A DNA stretch of 64,000 nucleotides from Shouchella miscanthi (lineage in GTDB: Bacteria; Bacillota; Bacilli; Bacillales; Bacillaceae_D). The stretch lies in assembly GCF_007725405.1 (NCBI RefSeq), contig NZ_CP042163.1, positions 372,001-436,000 on the forward strand, written 5' to 3'. Positions 25,389 to 33,468 of this stretch are shown here, piece after piece. The notes below the pieces were generated by a model that made no database searches, had not been told where the DNA came from, and saw only the letters and a list, made by a program, of their open reading frames with translations. Numbering within the stretch: the stretch's first letter is position 1; each line of letters begins with the position of its first letter. Both the position numbers and the translations under genes were made by a program.

Positions 25389-25408
25389 CCTCTCACTATA
25401 CGCCTAAA

Positions 25409-25454
25409 CGAAAAATAGTGGGTAAGATTCATCCGTCGATGATCTTACCCACTA
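25409..25454 (-). terminator. Terminator of the DUF3221 lipoprotein gene
   Basis: A 13-base perfect stem TAGTGGGTAAGAT with its complement, followed on the leftward strand by TTTTT. It is intact, so the IS insertion left the transcript end in place. Confidence 0.88.
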
Positions 25455-25470
25455 ATCTTAGTATGTTTAT

Positions 25471-26373
25471 TTAAATTTCAATGACTAACGCATTAATTGT
25501 TATGACCCACGTGTCTGTTTCATCGTGGTAAGTACTGAAGTGAATAACTGGAAAAGAAACTGGGTCCGATTCAGGTTGACGGTTCTGTTCATTATAATAG
25601 AGGAGTGCTTGCTGGATCGCTTCTTTTTCAGAGTAAGTGGCACCTTCTGGTTTTGATGGCGAAACGATTTCAGAAAAAATAGCGTCAGCAGAAGCTGGAT
25701 AACTTTCTTTGACGTCCGTATATTCAACAAACACGCGATCGCCAATTTCAGCTGAACGTATGAGGTTAGTAAATGTAATTAAATCATTTTCAGTACTGAT
25801 AAGCCGGTTTTCGGTTACAAAACCAGTAAAACAGGTAGGGGAATAGTCTGTTAATGAAGAATGCTCGCAATCCTCCAAAGAAACTCCATTGCTATTGATT
25901 TCGATTAAATGTTCTTCCTCTCCGTAAATTTGAATGGTTATTTCCCAAACATCTGCTTCTTCTACATAGTGTGTGTATGTAACAAACTGATAATCGATCA
26001 TTGGATCACTCGGTGTGAATTCTCTCGCTAAAACGAGTGCTTGCTGGATCGCTTCTTTTTCAGAGTAAGTGGCACCTTCTGGTTTTGATGGCGAAACGAC
26101 CGTGGTCTGTGAGCCATCTGCTTGAGAAGGGAATGAATCTAGAACGTCGCGATAATGGATACGTACACGATCACCAACCTCATGATCGACAGGAATGTTC
26201 GAAAACAATGTTAAGCCGCTTTCGTGAGAGACAAGTGAAGCGTGTTCGGTGTTATCGATAACAAATCCAGTAAAAGGTTCATCGTTAAGAGAGGTAAGCG
26301 TATCGCCACCGGTATCGGCTGGAATAGTGCAACCAGTTACGCACAAGCATAAAATAAATAGAAATCCTTTCAC
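25471..26373 (-). CDS. Lipoprotein with two DUF3221-like repeats
   Basis: A 300-residue secreted lipoprotein. The lipobox VTGC is at residues 10-13 after a short hydrophobic signal (GFLFILCLCVTGC). Two units follow, each starting with (F)TGFV, a GDRV(R/F)(I/V)xYxDV block, and an acidic second half; EGATYSEKEAIQQAL occurs identically in both. DUF3221 proteins are of unknown function and surface exposed. The GTG start at 26373 follows GGAGG by 7 bases; the frame extends upstream without a ribosome site. The two units share a 65-base identical DNA stretch, a sign of recent duplication or gene conversion. Confidence 0.75.
   Translation of the reverse strand: MKGFLFILCLCVTGCTIPADTGGDTLTSLNDEPFTGFVIDNTEHASLVSHESGLTLFSNIPVDHEVGDRVRIHYRDVLDSFPSQADGSQTTVVSPSKPEGATYSEKEAIQQALVLAREFTPSDPMIDYQFVTYTHYVEEADVWEITIQIYGEEEHLIEINSNGVSLEDCEHSSLTDYSPTCFTGFVTENRLISTENDLITFTNLIRSAEIGDRVFVEYTDVKESYPASADAIFSEIVSPSKPEGATYSEKEAIQQALLYYNEQNRQPESDPVSFPVIHFSTYHDETDTWVITINALVIEI
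25603..25667. repeat. 65-bp direct repeat, copy 1
   Basis: Identical over 65 bases to 26035-26099, starting GAGTGCTTGCTGG and ending GGCGAAACGA. The offset of 432 bp equals 144 codons, so recombination between copies would stay in frame. Confidence 0.95.
26035..26099. repeat. 65-bp direct repeat, copy 2
   Basis: Second identical copy, encoding the same VSPSKPEGATYSEKEAIQQA segment in the first DUF3221-like unit. Confidence 0.95.
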
Positions 26374-26594
26374 CCTTTTTCCTCCTTTTTCTCTTATGTA
26401 AACAAAGGGTTTCACACAACAGAAATGAATAGTCTAAATACTAGTGTAAAGTATAATTCCAATGCGTGAAAGCGATGTTACAGACGTTAGTCATTTGTAA
26501 AGCTTTACTTAAAAGTGAACACATAGGATGAAAGTGAAAATATCAAACGTTATAATAGGAGTGAGAGGTTTTTGTTAGAAAGGAATGATTCCCT

Positions 26595-27353
26595 TTGACA
26601 GCTATTTACGGACATAGAGGGGCGATGGGTGTTTTTCCAGAAAATACATTGCCAAGTTTTGAAGAAGCGTTATCAAAAGGTGTAGATGGTATTGAATTAG
26701 ATGTCCAGCTAACAAAAGATGGTCAATTCGTCGTCATGCATGACCCGACTGTAGACAGAACTACGAATGGAACTGGTCATGTAAAGGATAAGACCGTTAA
26801 GGAGTTACAGGCGCTTAGTGCAGGTATACCCTTTACCCATTTAGAAAATTATTGTGAAGCAGATTGGAAAGAAATAACCGTCCCTACTCTTGCAGAGGCG
26901 CTAGAATTAATGGCTCCGTATCAAGTAGAGGTGAACATTGAGTTAAAACCGAATTTATCAGAAACAGAGGGAATTGAGAAATTATTGCTTAATTGTGTGA
27001 AGCCATTCCAAAAGGCAGTAACGATTAATTTCTCGTCGTTTCATTTGCCCCTTATTCAACGTCTCCGCCAATTGGATAAGGATGTTGAATTGGCTTGGCT
27101 CATAAAGCATGAGATGCCTTATCCAGCTGATTATTTAGCAACCAATAGGATTAACTTGTATCACTTGTCTAAGAAATTGGCGTTAAAAGATCGTTCTACT
27201 TATGAAGAAGAGGGCTTATTGCAACAGTCGCGTATCTGGACGGTAAATGAGCCTGAAGAAGTGAAAGGTTTACTCGAAAAAAAGGTGAAAGCCATTATGA
27301 CAGATTTCCCGGAGATGGCGTTACGCATTAGAAAGCAGCAGGGCAATATCTAG
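26595..27353 (+). CDS. Glycerophosphodiester phosphodiesterase
   Basis: A 252-residue cytoplasmic GDPD (no signal peptide), UgpQ/YqiK-like, which cleaves glycerophosphodiesters to glycerol-3-phosphate and an alcohol. YGHRGAMGVFPENTLPSF, DGIELDVQLTKDGQFVVMHD and VDRTTNGTG contain the metal and catalytic His residues; VEVNIELKPN is the next metal block, and VNEPEEVKGLLEKKV with IMTDFPE ends the barrel. The start is TTG 26595 with AAAGGA 10 bases upstream. It stands alone and ends inside its own terminator stem. Confidence 0.9.
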   Translation: MTAIYGHRGAMGVFPENTLPSFEEALSKGVDGIELDVQLTKDGQFVVMHDPTVDRTTNGTGHVKDKTVKELQALSAGIPFTHLENYCEADWKEITVPTLAEALELMAPYQVEVNIELKPNLSETEGIEKLLLNCVKPFQKAVTINFSSFHLPLIQRLRQLDKDVELAWLIKHEMPYPADYLATNRINLYHLSKKLALKDRSTYEEEGLLQQSRIWTVNEPEEVKGLLEKKVKAIMTDFPEMALRIRKQQGNI

Positions 27354-27367
27354 CTGCTTTCTTTCTT
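27331..27367 (+). terminator. Terminator overlapping the GDPD stop
   Basis: GAAAGCAGC (27331-27339) pairs with GCTGCTTTC (27353-27361), followed by TTTCTT. The stop codon lies in the loop. Confidence 0.65.
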
Positions 27368-27480
27368 ATGATGATTAGGAGTTAGACTTTTTGACTATGT
27401 CTATAAGCTATTGAAACAGGTTTTATAAAACGCTATGCTGTTCTGTGTGAGAAAAAGGGATTGTCGTAAGGGGAGTATAA

Positions 27481-27745
27481 GTGAAAGCGATCAGGTGGGT
27501 AGTAAGCAAACGGAAGACATACAAAAAACGTCAGCAGTTGAAGAGAAGGACGAGAAATTTAATTAAGAACAATCGAATCAAGAGAACCATCTCAACAGCA
27601 AGGTCGTCTACGTAGAGCAAACTCGGTTTGCGATTGAGACTGTAGATGGCGATAAGTTTTATAATAGGATTCATGCCTTCTGACATACAGTTCTATGACG
27701 TTTGTTTATCATGTAACGTCGATTCAGACACAATCACTGTAAATA
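27481..27745 (+). pseudogene. Decayed small gene of unknown family
   Basis: Three coding-like fragments in shifting frames follow GGGGAG: an acidic part (SKQTEDIQKTSAVEEKDEKFN, then a stop), a middle part (SKVVYVEQTRFAIETVDGDK, FYNRIHAF, stop) and, one frame on, QFYDVCLSCNVDSDTITVNN with a CxxC. Read together they look like one small protein broken by a stop and a frameshift. The family is not recognised. The other 27354-27480 bases show nothing. Confidence 0.35.
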
Positions 27746-27748
27746 ATA

Positions 27749-27782
27749 GAAAAAGATTCGTGCTGATGCACGAATCTTTTTC
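27749..27782. terminator. Bidirectional terminator before the DNA glycosylase gene end
   Basis: A 15-base stem GAAAAAGATTCGTGC with its complement, loop TGAT. It directly abuts the stop of the leftward glycosylase gene. Confidence 0.9.
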
Positions 27783-28637
27783 TTATTTATAGTGGTCAAA
27801 CCAATAGGCTAAATACTTATAGTCGCCCCATTTATCATAGACGCTCTCAAGGTCGCTTTTAGAAGGAGCGATCCCGTTAAAATACGTTCCGATTACATGC
27901 TTTTTGTATTCGGAATCAACAGGCACACCATCATAACGACCGACGATCATAGCGAGCGTATTCATAGCATAAGGACCAATTCCTTTGATCTCTCGAAAGT
28001 GATTGATAGAGGATGGCTGCACGTATCGCGCAGGATTGTCTACTGCTTTATGAGCAGCATCCAAAATATAGTTACTTCGATAGCCTGTACGTACATGTTC
28101 CGTTAAAAAAGCTTCTCCTGCCGAAAGTATCTTTTCTGGTGTTGGGAAAGAGTGAAATTCCCGTCCAAATCCATGTGCCTTCTCTCCTAAATGATAAGTT
28201 AACTTTTCTGCCATTTGGATCGTTTGGTTCCAGCGGGTGTTCGTCGTTAAAAGAACTTTCACGATGTCTTCAAATAGAGAAGGGGAGCGTAATAGTCGAC
28301 CTTGTCTTCTCTTAGGTAAATCTGTTAGCTCATTATACGTTTGGCACAATGTATAAAAGGGCTCAAACGGTTCGTTCACTCGGAACATCCAAGAAACTTG
28401 ATGTAGAATTTCGTCTCTATCCGTTTCGGTTAATTTCACTTCAGTGACGACTTGCAAACAAGATGGTTTCATATAGACGCAAACAACTATTGTGGCATTA
28501 TTTCTCAAAGTAAAGGTACGGTAAAACCGCTCTTTTTTTGGATCCCATGCATTCGGAGCGAGCATCCACCACCCATGGGAAGTAATGGCATCCTGAAAGT
28601 CAAAGGGCTCTGTTAATGGAATGGAGAAAGTAAACAC
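27783..28637 (-). CDS. HhH-GPD-family DNA glycosylase (AlkA/OGG1-like)
   Basis: A 284-residue DNA repair glycosylase. The N-terminal 90 residues resemble the AlkA/OGG1 beta domain. SPSLFEDIVKVLLTTNTRWNQT starts the helical domain, and the helix-hairpin-helix is FREIKGIGPYAMNTLAMI with the catalytic Asp in VPVDSEYKK (about residue 240). The damaged base it removes (3-methyladenine or an oxidised purine) is not resolved by motifs alone. GTG 28637 lies two bases after the dinB stop, so the two are co-transcribed as a small repair/stress unit. Confidence 0.82.
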   Translation of the reverse strand: MFTFSIPLTEPFDFQDAITSHGWWMLAPNAWDPKKERFYRTFTLRNNATIVVCVYMKPSCLQVVTEVKLTETDRDEILHQVSWMFRVNEPFEPFYTLCQTYNELTDLPKRRQGRLLRSPSLFEDIVKVLLTTNTRWNQTIQMAEKLTYHLGEKAHGFGREFHSFPTPEKILSAGEAFLTEHVRTGYRSNYILDAAHKAVDNPARYVQPSSINHFREIKGIGPYAMNTLAMIVGRYDGVPVDSEYKKHVIGTYFNGIAPSKSDLESVYDKWGDYKYLAYWFDHYK

Positions 28638-28639
28638 TG

Positions 28640-29104
28640 TTAGTTAACCCCTAATTCAGTGGACCATGTTCCTTGTTGTTTTCGGATACTAACAATTTGG
28701 CCGATGTGATAGGCATTGTGTAGGGTGAGAAGTGTTAAATAATCGGTAACGGTTTCGCTGAAATCTTCTGGTTCCGAGTCTTGCACAGCTTCACGCCATT
28801 CTGAAAGCAACTGGTCAATATGTTTCCTTGTTTCACCCCAAGATGTTGTTTCTCCCTCAAATGTATGGGCAATGGAGTCAACAGGCTCGAAATTGGTTTT
28901 ACTGTTTTTGAAGCGCTCTAAATAACGATGGTTATAAAAAATAAGATGGTTTACAATTCCCCAAATACTGTTTGAATCATCGTTAGGCGTCCATTTGGCC
29001 TCACTCTCAGATACATTTTTTAACGCGTGAGTCAGCGGGACAAACCAGCTTTTTTGATTATGAATAACACCTAATTGCATGAGAATGAACTCTTTTGCGC
29101 TCAT
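28640..29104 (-). CDS. DinB/YfiT-family metalloprotein
   Basis: A 154-residue four-helix-bundle protein of the DinB superfamily, thought to act as a metal-dependent thiol (bacillithiol) transferase or a related enzyme. The three metal-binding His lie in IWGIVNHLIFYNHRYL and LTLHNAYHIGQIVSIRKQQG. SESEAKWTPNDDSNSIW is the usual segment before the first His. GAGGAGG lies before the ATG. It is followed at once by the DNA glycosylase gene, consistent with a stress role. Confidence 0.87.
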   Translation of the reverse strand: MSAKEFILMQLGVIHNQKSWFVPLTHALKNVSESEAKWTPNDDSNSIWGIVNHLIFYNHRYLERFKNSKTNFEPVDSIAHTFEGETTSWGETRKHIDQLLSEWREAVQDSEPEDFSETVTDYLTLLTLHNAYHIGQIVSIRKQQGTWSTELGVN

Positions 29105-29248
29105 ACAAATACCCTCCTCTTGAGTGGATGTTCCGATCTATTCCTAAAGTTTTTGCCATTATAGCATGGATAGAAAGGCGTTGAACAGAATGAAAGGTTC
29201 GATTCTAGATCGAAAAAGATCTAAACTATGGAAAAGGAGGAATGCACA

Positions 29249-30040
29249 ATGGATTTAAATTTAAGAGAAAAAGTGGTCATTGTACTTGCTGCAAGTAAAG
29301 GGCTAGGAAGAGGGATTGCACAGAAGTTTGCAGAGGAAGGAGCGAAAGTGGTGTTGTCGAGTAGACGACAGAACGAACTAGCTCAAGTGGCAAGCGACAT
29401 GAAAAAAGAAACGAATAATCCTCACATTGTATCGCATGTATGTGATGTTACAAAAGCAGAAGACATTATGGGGCTAGTAGATTTCACCATTAAAAAGTGG
29501 GGGAGAATTGATGTATTAATTAACAATTCAGGTGGACCTCCTCCAGGAGGCATTGATCAATTTACTGATGAAGAGTGGCAACGTGCATACGAGTTAAATC
29601 TATTAAGCTATGTTCGATCGATTCGTGCAGTTGTGCCGCAAATGCGCATTCAAGGAGGGGGACATATAGCCAATGTAGCGTCCTCTTCTATTAAACAAAC
29701 CCTTGATGGATTGTTACTCTCGAATACGTTCCGAGCAGGGGTTGCAGGACTGTCAAAAAGCTTGGCACAAGAGTTAGGGAAAGATGGCATTCTTATTAAT
29801 ACTATCGGTCCTGGGCGTATAGCAACAGACCGTTTGCTTGAACTAGATGAAACGAAAGCTACCAAAGGAAATCTATCTCTTGATGAAGTAAAGAAAAAGG
29901 AAGAACAAGCCATTCCTCTTGGCCGCTACGGAACGCCGCAAGAATTTGCCAATCATGTTGTATTTCTTTGTTCAGGTGTAAACACGTACGTAACCGGTCA
30001 ATCGTTCGTTATTGATGGAGGGCTAGTAAAAGCATTATAG
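29249..30040 (+). CDS. SDR-family oxidoreductase
   Basis: A 263-residue short-chain dehydrogenase. The cofactor loop is AASKGLGRGIAQ (the usual TG of TGxxxGxG is AA), followed by NNSGGPPPGG instead of the common NNAG, and the catalytic residues are Ser in VASSSIKQ with no Tyr four residues on in the normal YxxxK; instead a shortened LSNTFRAGVAGLSKSL is seen. This fits the divergent SDR subfamily that includes 3-oxoacyl-ACP reductase-like proteins of Bacillus. ATG 29249 has AAAGGAGG before it. Substrate unknown; single gene. Confidence 0.8.
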   Translation: MDLNLREKVVIVLAASKGLGRGIAQKFAEEGAKVVLSSRRQNELAQVASDMKKETNNPHIVSHVCDVTKAEDIMGLVDFTIKKWGRIDVLINNSGGPPPGGIDQFTDEEWQRAYELNLLSYVRSIRAVVPQMRIQGGGHIANVASSSIKQTLDGLLLSNTFRAGVAGLSKSLAQELGKDGILINTIGPGRIATDRLLELDETKATKGNLSLDEVKKKEEQAIPLGRYGTPQEFANHVVFLCSGVNTYVTGQSFVIDGGLVKAL

Positions 30041-30120
30041 TCAGCACGCCAATAGGTTATAACGTAACAGTAGATGGTGCTGGTCAAATGATGATAGGAA
30101 CTGAATGCTTTTATCTAGAG

Positions 30121-30156
30121 AGACCCTTAAGCATGCTTTGCTTAAGGGTCTTTTTA
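30121..30156 (+). terminator. Terminator after SDR gene
   Basis: A 13-base stem AGACCCTTAAGCA with its complement, loop TGCTT, then TTTTTA. It may also serve the convergent dehydrogenase gene. Confidence 0.9.
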
Positions 30157-30162
30157 AGATCA

Positions 30163-31173
30163 TCAATGATTTTGTTTGAGAAAGTGATAGACCGATTCAG
30201 GTAGAGGGATCCCATTGGCCAACCGTTCTCTTTCATTTATTTTTTCAAGTTCACCAGGAACATAAATACGTTCTTCAGTTGTAACGGCGGGAACTTGGCG
30301 TAATTCTTGAATCATAGTATCCAAGCGAGCAGTAAAGGTTTCTACTGCAATAAATTTACTGGGATCAATCGCCATAAAAAAGTGCCCTAGCTCTCTATTT
30401 TTGTGGTAGTCATCATACATTTTAGAAACATGAGGTCCAAAAGCAGCACCGGTGAGAAGTGCGGAAAAGATTTCAACAACCATTGCCAGTCCATACCCTT
30501 TTGGTCCACCAAATGGTGTTAAAGATACGACCTCTTCTGGTATTGTCGTGGACTGTCCATTATGGTTAACCCCCCATCCATGTGGAATAGGCTGTTGTTT
30601 TTCCTTTGCGTCTAATATTTTCCCAAGTGCAACCGTACTTGTAGCAAAGTCAAGAATGACAGGGTCTTCTTCGTTCGTAGGAAACCCAAATGCAAGTGGA
30701 TTTGTACCAAAATAAGGTTTAGCTCCTCCGTATGGGACGACAATGGCATCGGTATGGGACATGGCAATGCCAATAAGCTTTTCTGCGGCTGCTTGTTGAA
30801 CGAAAAAGGACAGAGCACCACAATGGCTGCTATTCTTTACAGCAATACTGCCAATACCGTGCTGTTTTGCTTGATGGATGGCTCTGTTCATCCCTTCTTT
30901 CGCAATTGAATGACCGAATCCGTGATGGCCATTAACGATTCCTGTCGATGGGGAGGTTTCGTTATAATCAGGAGTAGCATCAGCTCGAATGCCCCCTTCG
31001 ATAAGGCGGTTTATATAATGTTCTACTCGCATAACGCCGTGTGAATCCACACCTCTTAAATTGGCGTGAACGAGAACGGTTGAAATGTCATGAGCGACAG
31101 GCTCTGGGACGTGATAACGGGTGAATACATCTTTCGTTAAAGATAAAAGTTCATCTGCTGGCACGGTAATCAT
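30163..31173 (-). CDS. Malate/L-lactate-type dehydrogenase (Ldh_2 family, YjmC-like)
   Basis: A 336-residue NAD(P)-dependent oxidoreductase of the malate/L-lactate/ureidoglycolate dehydrogenase family. HANLRGVDSHGVMRVEHY, VKNSSHCGALSFFV (catalytic His) and YFGTNPLAFGFPT are the family blocks, with GGPKGYGLAMVVEI near residue 225. ATG 31173 has AGGAGG 7 bases upstream. It diverges from the GntR gene of the hexonate operon; the B. subtilis homologue yjmC heads the uxu/exu cluster, so a sugar-acid substrate (2-keto acid reduction or its reverse) is likely. Confidence 0.85.
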   Translation of the reverse strand: MITVPADELLSLTKDVFTRYHVPEPVAHDISTVLVHANLRGVDSHGVMRVEHYINRLIEGGIRADATPDYNETSPSTGIVNGHHGFGHSIAKEGMNRAIHQAKQHGIGSIAVKNSSHCGALSFFVQQAAAEKLIGIAMSHTDAIVVPYGGAKPYFGTNPLAFGFPTNEEDPVILDFATSTVALGKILDAKEKQQPIPHGWGVNHNGQSTTIPEEVVSLTPFGGPKGYGLAMVVEIFSALLTGAAFGPHVSKMYDDYHKNRELGHFFMAIDPSKFIAVETFTARLDTMIQELRQVPAVTTEERIYVPGELEKINERERLANGIPLPESVYHFLKQNH

Positions 31174-31189
31174 ATGGAATCCTCCTAAT

Positions 31190-31225
31190 TGAAAGCGTTT
31201 AAATAAATGGTAGCATACTTGTATG
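31190..31225. promoter_or_regulatory. cre-like site and palindromic GntR operator candidate
   Basis: TGAAAGCGTTTAAA (31190-31203) fits the cre consensus, and the palindrome CATAC-TT-GTATG (31214-31225) followed by an AGTAT half site is a candidate operator for the neighbouring FadR-type GntR protein. Both lie in the divergent region between the dehydrogenase and gntR. Confidence 0.5.
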
Positions 31226-31264
31226 GTAGTGTGGTAGTATCTGATTGAGGAGGTGAAGAAAACC

Positions 31265-31954
31265 ATGCTGAATCGTACCGATTTCAAAATGTCGACAAGA
31301 GATTTTGTCTATGAAACGATCCGCGAGTCTATTATGACATTGGATTTACCGCCAGGGTCTGCGATTTCTGAAAAAGAAATTGCGGAGGAATTAGAGGTAA
31401 GTAGAACCCCTGTTAGAGAAGCCTTTTTACGATTAACGGAAGACGAGCTGCTAATGGTGTTGCCACAAAGAGGGTCGTTTGTAACCTTAATAGATTTAGA
31501 CCATGTGGAAGAGGCACGTTTTCTTAGAGAGCAAGCAGAAGTAGGAATTATAAGACTGGCATGTGACAGCTTTAATGATTATTGCTTACAGCAGTTAGAA
31601 ATAAATGTTGAGAAACAGAAACAGGCAAAAAAGACCGAAGATGAGAAAACGTTGTTTGTTCTCGATAAAGAGTTTCACCGCTTATTAGCGGAAGGAACGA
31701 AAAAATTAAGAGTATGGAAAGTTATTCAGAAAATGGATACCCATTCAAATCGTTTAAGAAAGCTCAGTATGGAATTGAAATTAAACTGGGATCAACTTGT
31801 TGAACATCACGGTGAGATGGTGAGCGCTATTAAAACGAAAGACTGCGAGCGAGCTGAAGTATTAGTTCGAACCCATTTAGGATTGTTGCAGTATGATCAA
31901 AAGGCGCTGAGACTGGAGCATCCAGAGTATTTTAGTAAGGAACAGAGGCTTTGA
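31265..31954 (+). CDS. GntR-family regulator, FadR (FCD) subgroup
   Basis: A 229-residue repressor. The winged helix-turn-helix covers residues 10-75 (AISEKEIAEELEVSRTPVRE, then FLRLTEDELLMVLPQRGSFV); the all-helical FCD ligand domain follows, with FHRLLAEGT and HHGEMVSAI giving Asp/His metal ligands. Such regulators (for example ExuR/UxuR-like proteins) bind uronates or hexonates. ATG 31265 follows AGGAGGTG. It leads the TRAP-uxu-kdg operon, 17 bases before dctP, and probably controls it and the divergent dehydrogenase. Confidence 0.87.
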   Translation: MLNRTDFKMSTRDFVYETIRESIMTLDLPPGSAISEKEIAEELEVSRTPVREAFLRLTEDELLMVLPQRGSFVTLIDLDHVEEARFLREQAEVGIIRLACDSFNDYCLQQLEINVEKQKQAKKTEDEKTLFVLDKEFHRLLAEGTKKLRVWKVIQKMDTHSNRLRKLSMELKLNWDQLVEHHGEMVSAIKTKDCERAEVLVRTHLGLLQYDQKALRLEHPEYFSKEQRL

Positions 31955-31970
31955 AAAGGAGAGGGTGAAC

Positions 31971-32987
31971 TTGTTGAAAAAACTTTTACCAGCAAGCTTA
32001 GTGGCGACCCTCCTTTTAAGCGGTTGCTTAAGTGAAGAGGCGACCACAGAAGGAGAAAAGGAACCTACATATTGGAAAATGACGCATATATCCGATTCTA
32101 GTCATCTATGGCACCGTACCGCTATTGAGTTTTCTCGTCTAGTAGAAGAAAAAACAGATGGTCAGGTGATCATTGATATTTTTCCTAATAGTCAATTAGG
32201 AAGTGAAATTGATAATATCAATTCAATACGCTACGGGGCTACGGATTTAACGATAACAGGAGAAACGTTAGAAGTTTGGACACCGAACGCAGTAATGCTA
32301 GCTGTACCGTACGCTTTTGAGAACGAAACTCATATGCGGAAAGTGATTGAAGGGGATCTTGGAAAAATCATTGAACAGGATATTGAACGTGATATCGGGT
32401 TGACGCCGTTGTTCTATATGGAGCGATCACCGCGAAACGTTACAGCCAATTACCCGATTTCTACACCTGAAGATTTAAAGGGTTTTAGCATGCGTGTACC
32501 GAATGTACCGCTGTTCTTAGATGCATGGTCTGAAGCAGGGGCTGAGCCCCAAGTCATTAGCTTAAATGAAGTGTTTACTGGATTACAGCAAGGTGTAATT
32601 GATGGACAAGAGAACCCGAACGATTTAATAGAAAGCAATGGATTCTATGAAGTGCAGCAATACCTCAATCTGACAGAACATGTTCGATCTTGGATTTATG
32701 TCGTAGTAGGAACGGAACAAATGAAAGCGTTACCGGATCAGCAACAAGAAGCAGTGAGGGAAGCTGCTACAGAGGCAGAACAGTATGCACAAGAACTGCA
32801 AGAAGCAGAGACAGAAGAGGTGCTGAAACGGTTAATAGAGAGTGGTATTCAAGTTAATGAAGAGGTTGATCGTGATGCCTTCCGTGATGCGATGTTACCA
32901 GCATTAGAACAATACTTACAAGAAGAGCAGTATGAATTATACCTTAACATACTTGACGAAGCAGAGGAGGTAGGCGATTCGGAATGA
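31971..32987 (+). CDS. dctP: TRAP transporter solute-binding lipoprotein DctP
   Basis: A 338-residue extracytoplasmic receptor of a TRAP transporter, which uses the ion gradient to take up organic acids. The lipobox LLSGC is near residue 18. The DctP core has FPNSQLGSEIDNINSIRYGA and the carboxylate-binding Arg region RSPRNVTANYPISTPEDLKG, then SMRVPNVPLF and GLQQGVIDGQENP. TTG 31971 is used, 8 bases after AGGAG; a GTG six bases upstream is too close to it. Given the downstream enzymes the ligand is likely a hexonate or hexuronate. Confidence 0.92.
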   Translation: MLKKLLPASLVATLLLSGCLSEEATTEGEKEPTYWKMTHISDSSHLWHRTAIEFSRLVEEKTDGQVIIDIFPNSQLGSEIDNINSIRYGATDLTITGETLEVWTPNAVMLAVPYAFENETHMRKVIEGDLGKIIEQDIERDIGLTPLFYMERSPRNVTANYPISTPEDLKGFSMRVPNVPLFLDAWSEAGAEPQVISLNEVFTGLQQGVIDGQENPNDLIESNGFYEVQQYLNLTEHVRSWIYVVVGTEQMKALPDQQQEAVREAATEAEQYAQELQEAETEEVLKRLIESGIQVNEEVDRDAFRDAMLPALEQYLQEEQYELYLNILDEAEEVGDSE

Positions 32988-33463
32988 AGATGATGAAGAA
33001 AGTAGATACTCTTCTAGCGTATGTGTCGATCGCTTTGTTTTTATCTTTATTGTTGATTGTTGTCATTCAAATAGTCAGTCGATACTTTCCGTTTGATTTT
33101 ATCTGGACGGAAGAACTATCTCGCTATTTATTTGTCTATTCAATGGTAACTGCCGCACCGCTGGCATTACGAAAACAGGAATTTATTCGAATTGATATGC
33201 TTATTCTTGCGTTGCCAGAAAAAGTACAAAAGATCTATGAAGGAATTATTGCACTTGTCATCCTTCTTTTCTCTATTGTTTTGTTTATATACGGAATTCA
33301 TCTTACGCAGTTAGGCGCAGATTTTTATGCACCTACTTTAGGAATACCTATGACCTATGCCTATTCAGCGGTTCCGTTACTTGGCCTTTTGTTCATGATT
33401 TATTCGGTTGTATACGTGGTTGATCGTTACCAAGCAACAGTCGATGAGAAAGGAGATGACTAG
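32984..33463 (+). CDS. dctQ: TRAP transporter small membrane subunit DctQ
   Basis: A 159-residue four-helix membrane protein of the DctQ family. YVSIALFLSLLLIVVIQIVSRYFP is the first helix (shortened: ALFLSLLLIVVIQIVSRYF), WTEELSRYLFVYSMVTAAPLA carries the family's W-x-E-E motif, followed by two more helices ending SVVYVVDRY. It overlaps dctP by 4 bases (ATGA) and precedes dctM by 5 bases, so all three subunits are translated together. Confidence 0.92.
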   Translation: MKMMKKVDTLLAYVSIALFLSLLLIVVIQIVSRYFPFDFIWTEELSRYLFVYSMVTAAPLALRKQEFIRIDMLILALPEKVQKIYEGIIALVILLFSIVLFIYGIHLTQLGADFYAPTLGIPMTYAYSAVPLLGLLFMIYSVVYVVDRYQATVDEKGDD

Positions 33464-33468
33464 CGAGG

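Larger units (their letters stand above)
23930..25405 (-). mobile_element. IS110-family insertion sequence, ends approximate
   Basis: An IS110-type transposase gene with about 195 bases of structured non-coding DNA before its start and an imperfect inverted structure (arms around 23932-23950 and 23967-23980) just after its stop. IS110 elements lack terminal inverted repeats, so the exact ends cannot be fixed by eye. The right limit must lie left of the lipoprotein gene's terminator at 25409-25454. It sits between the ectABC repeat and that gene and interrupts nothing visible. Confidence 0.7.
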
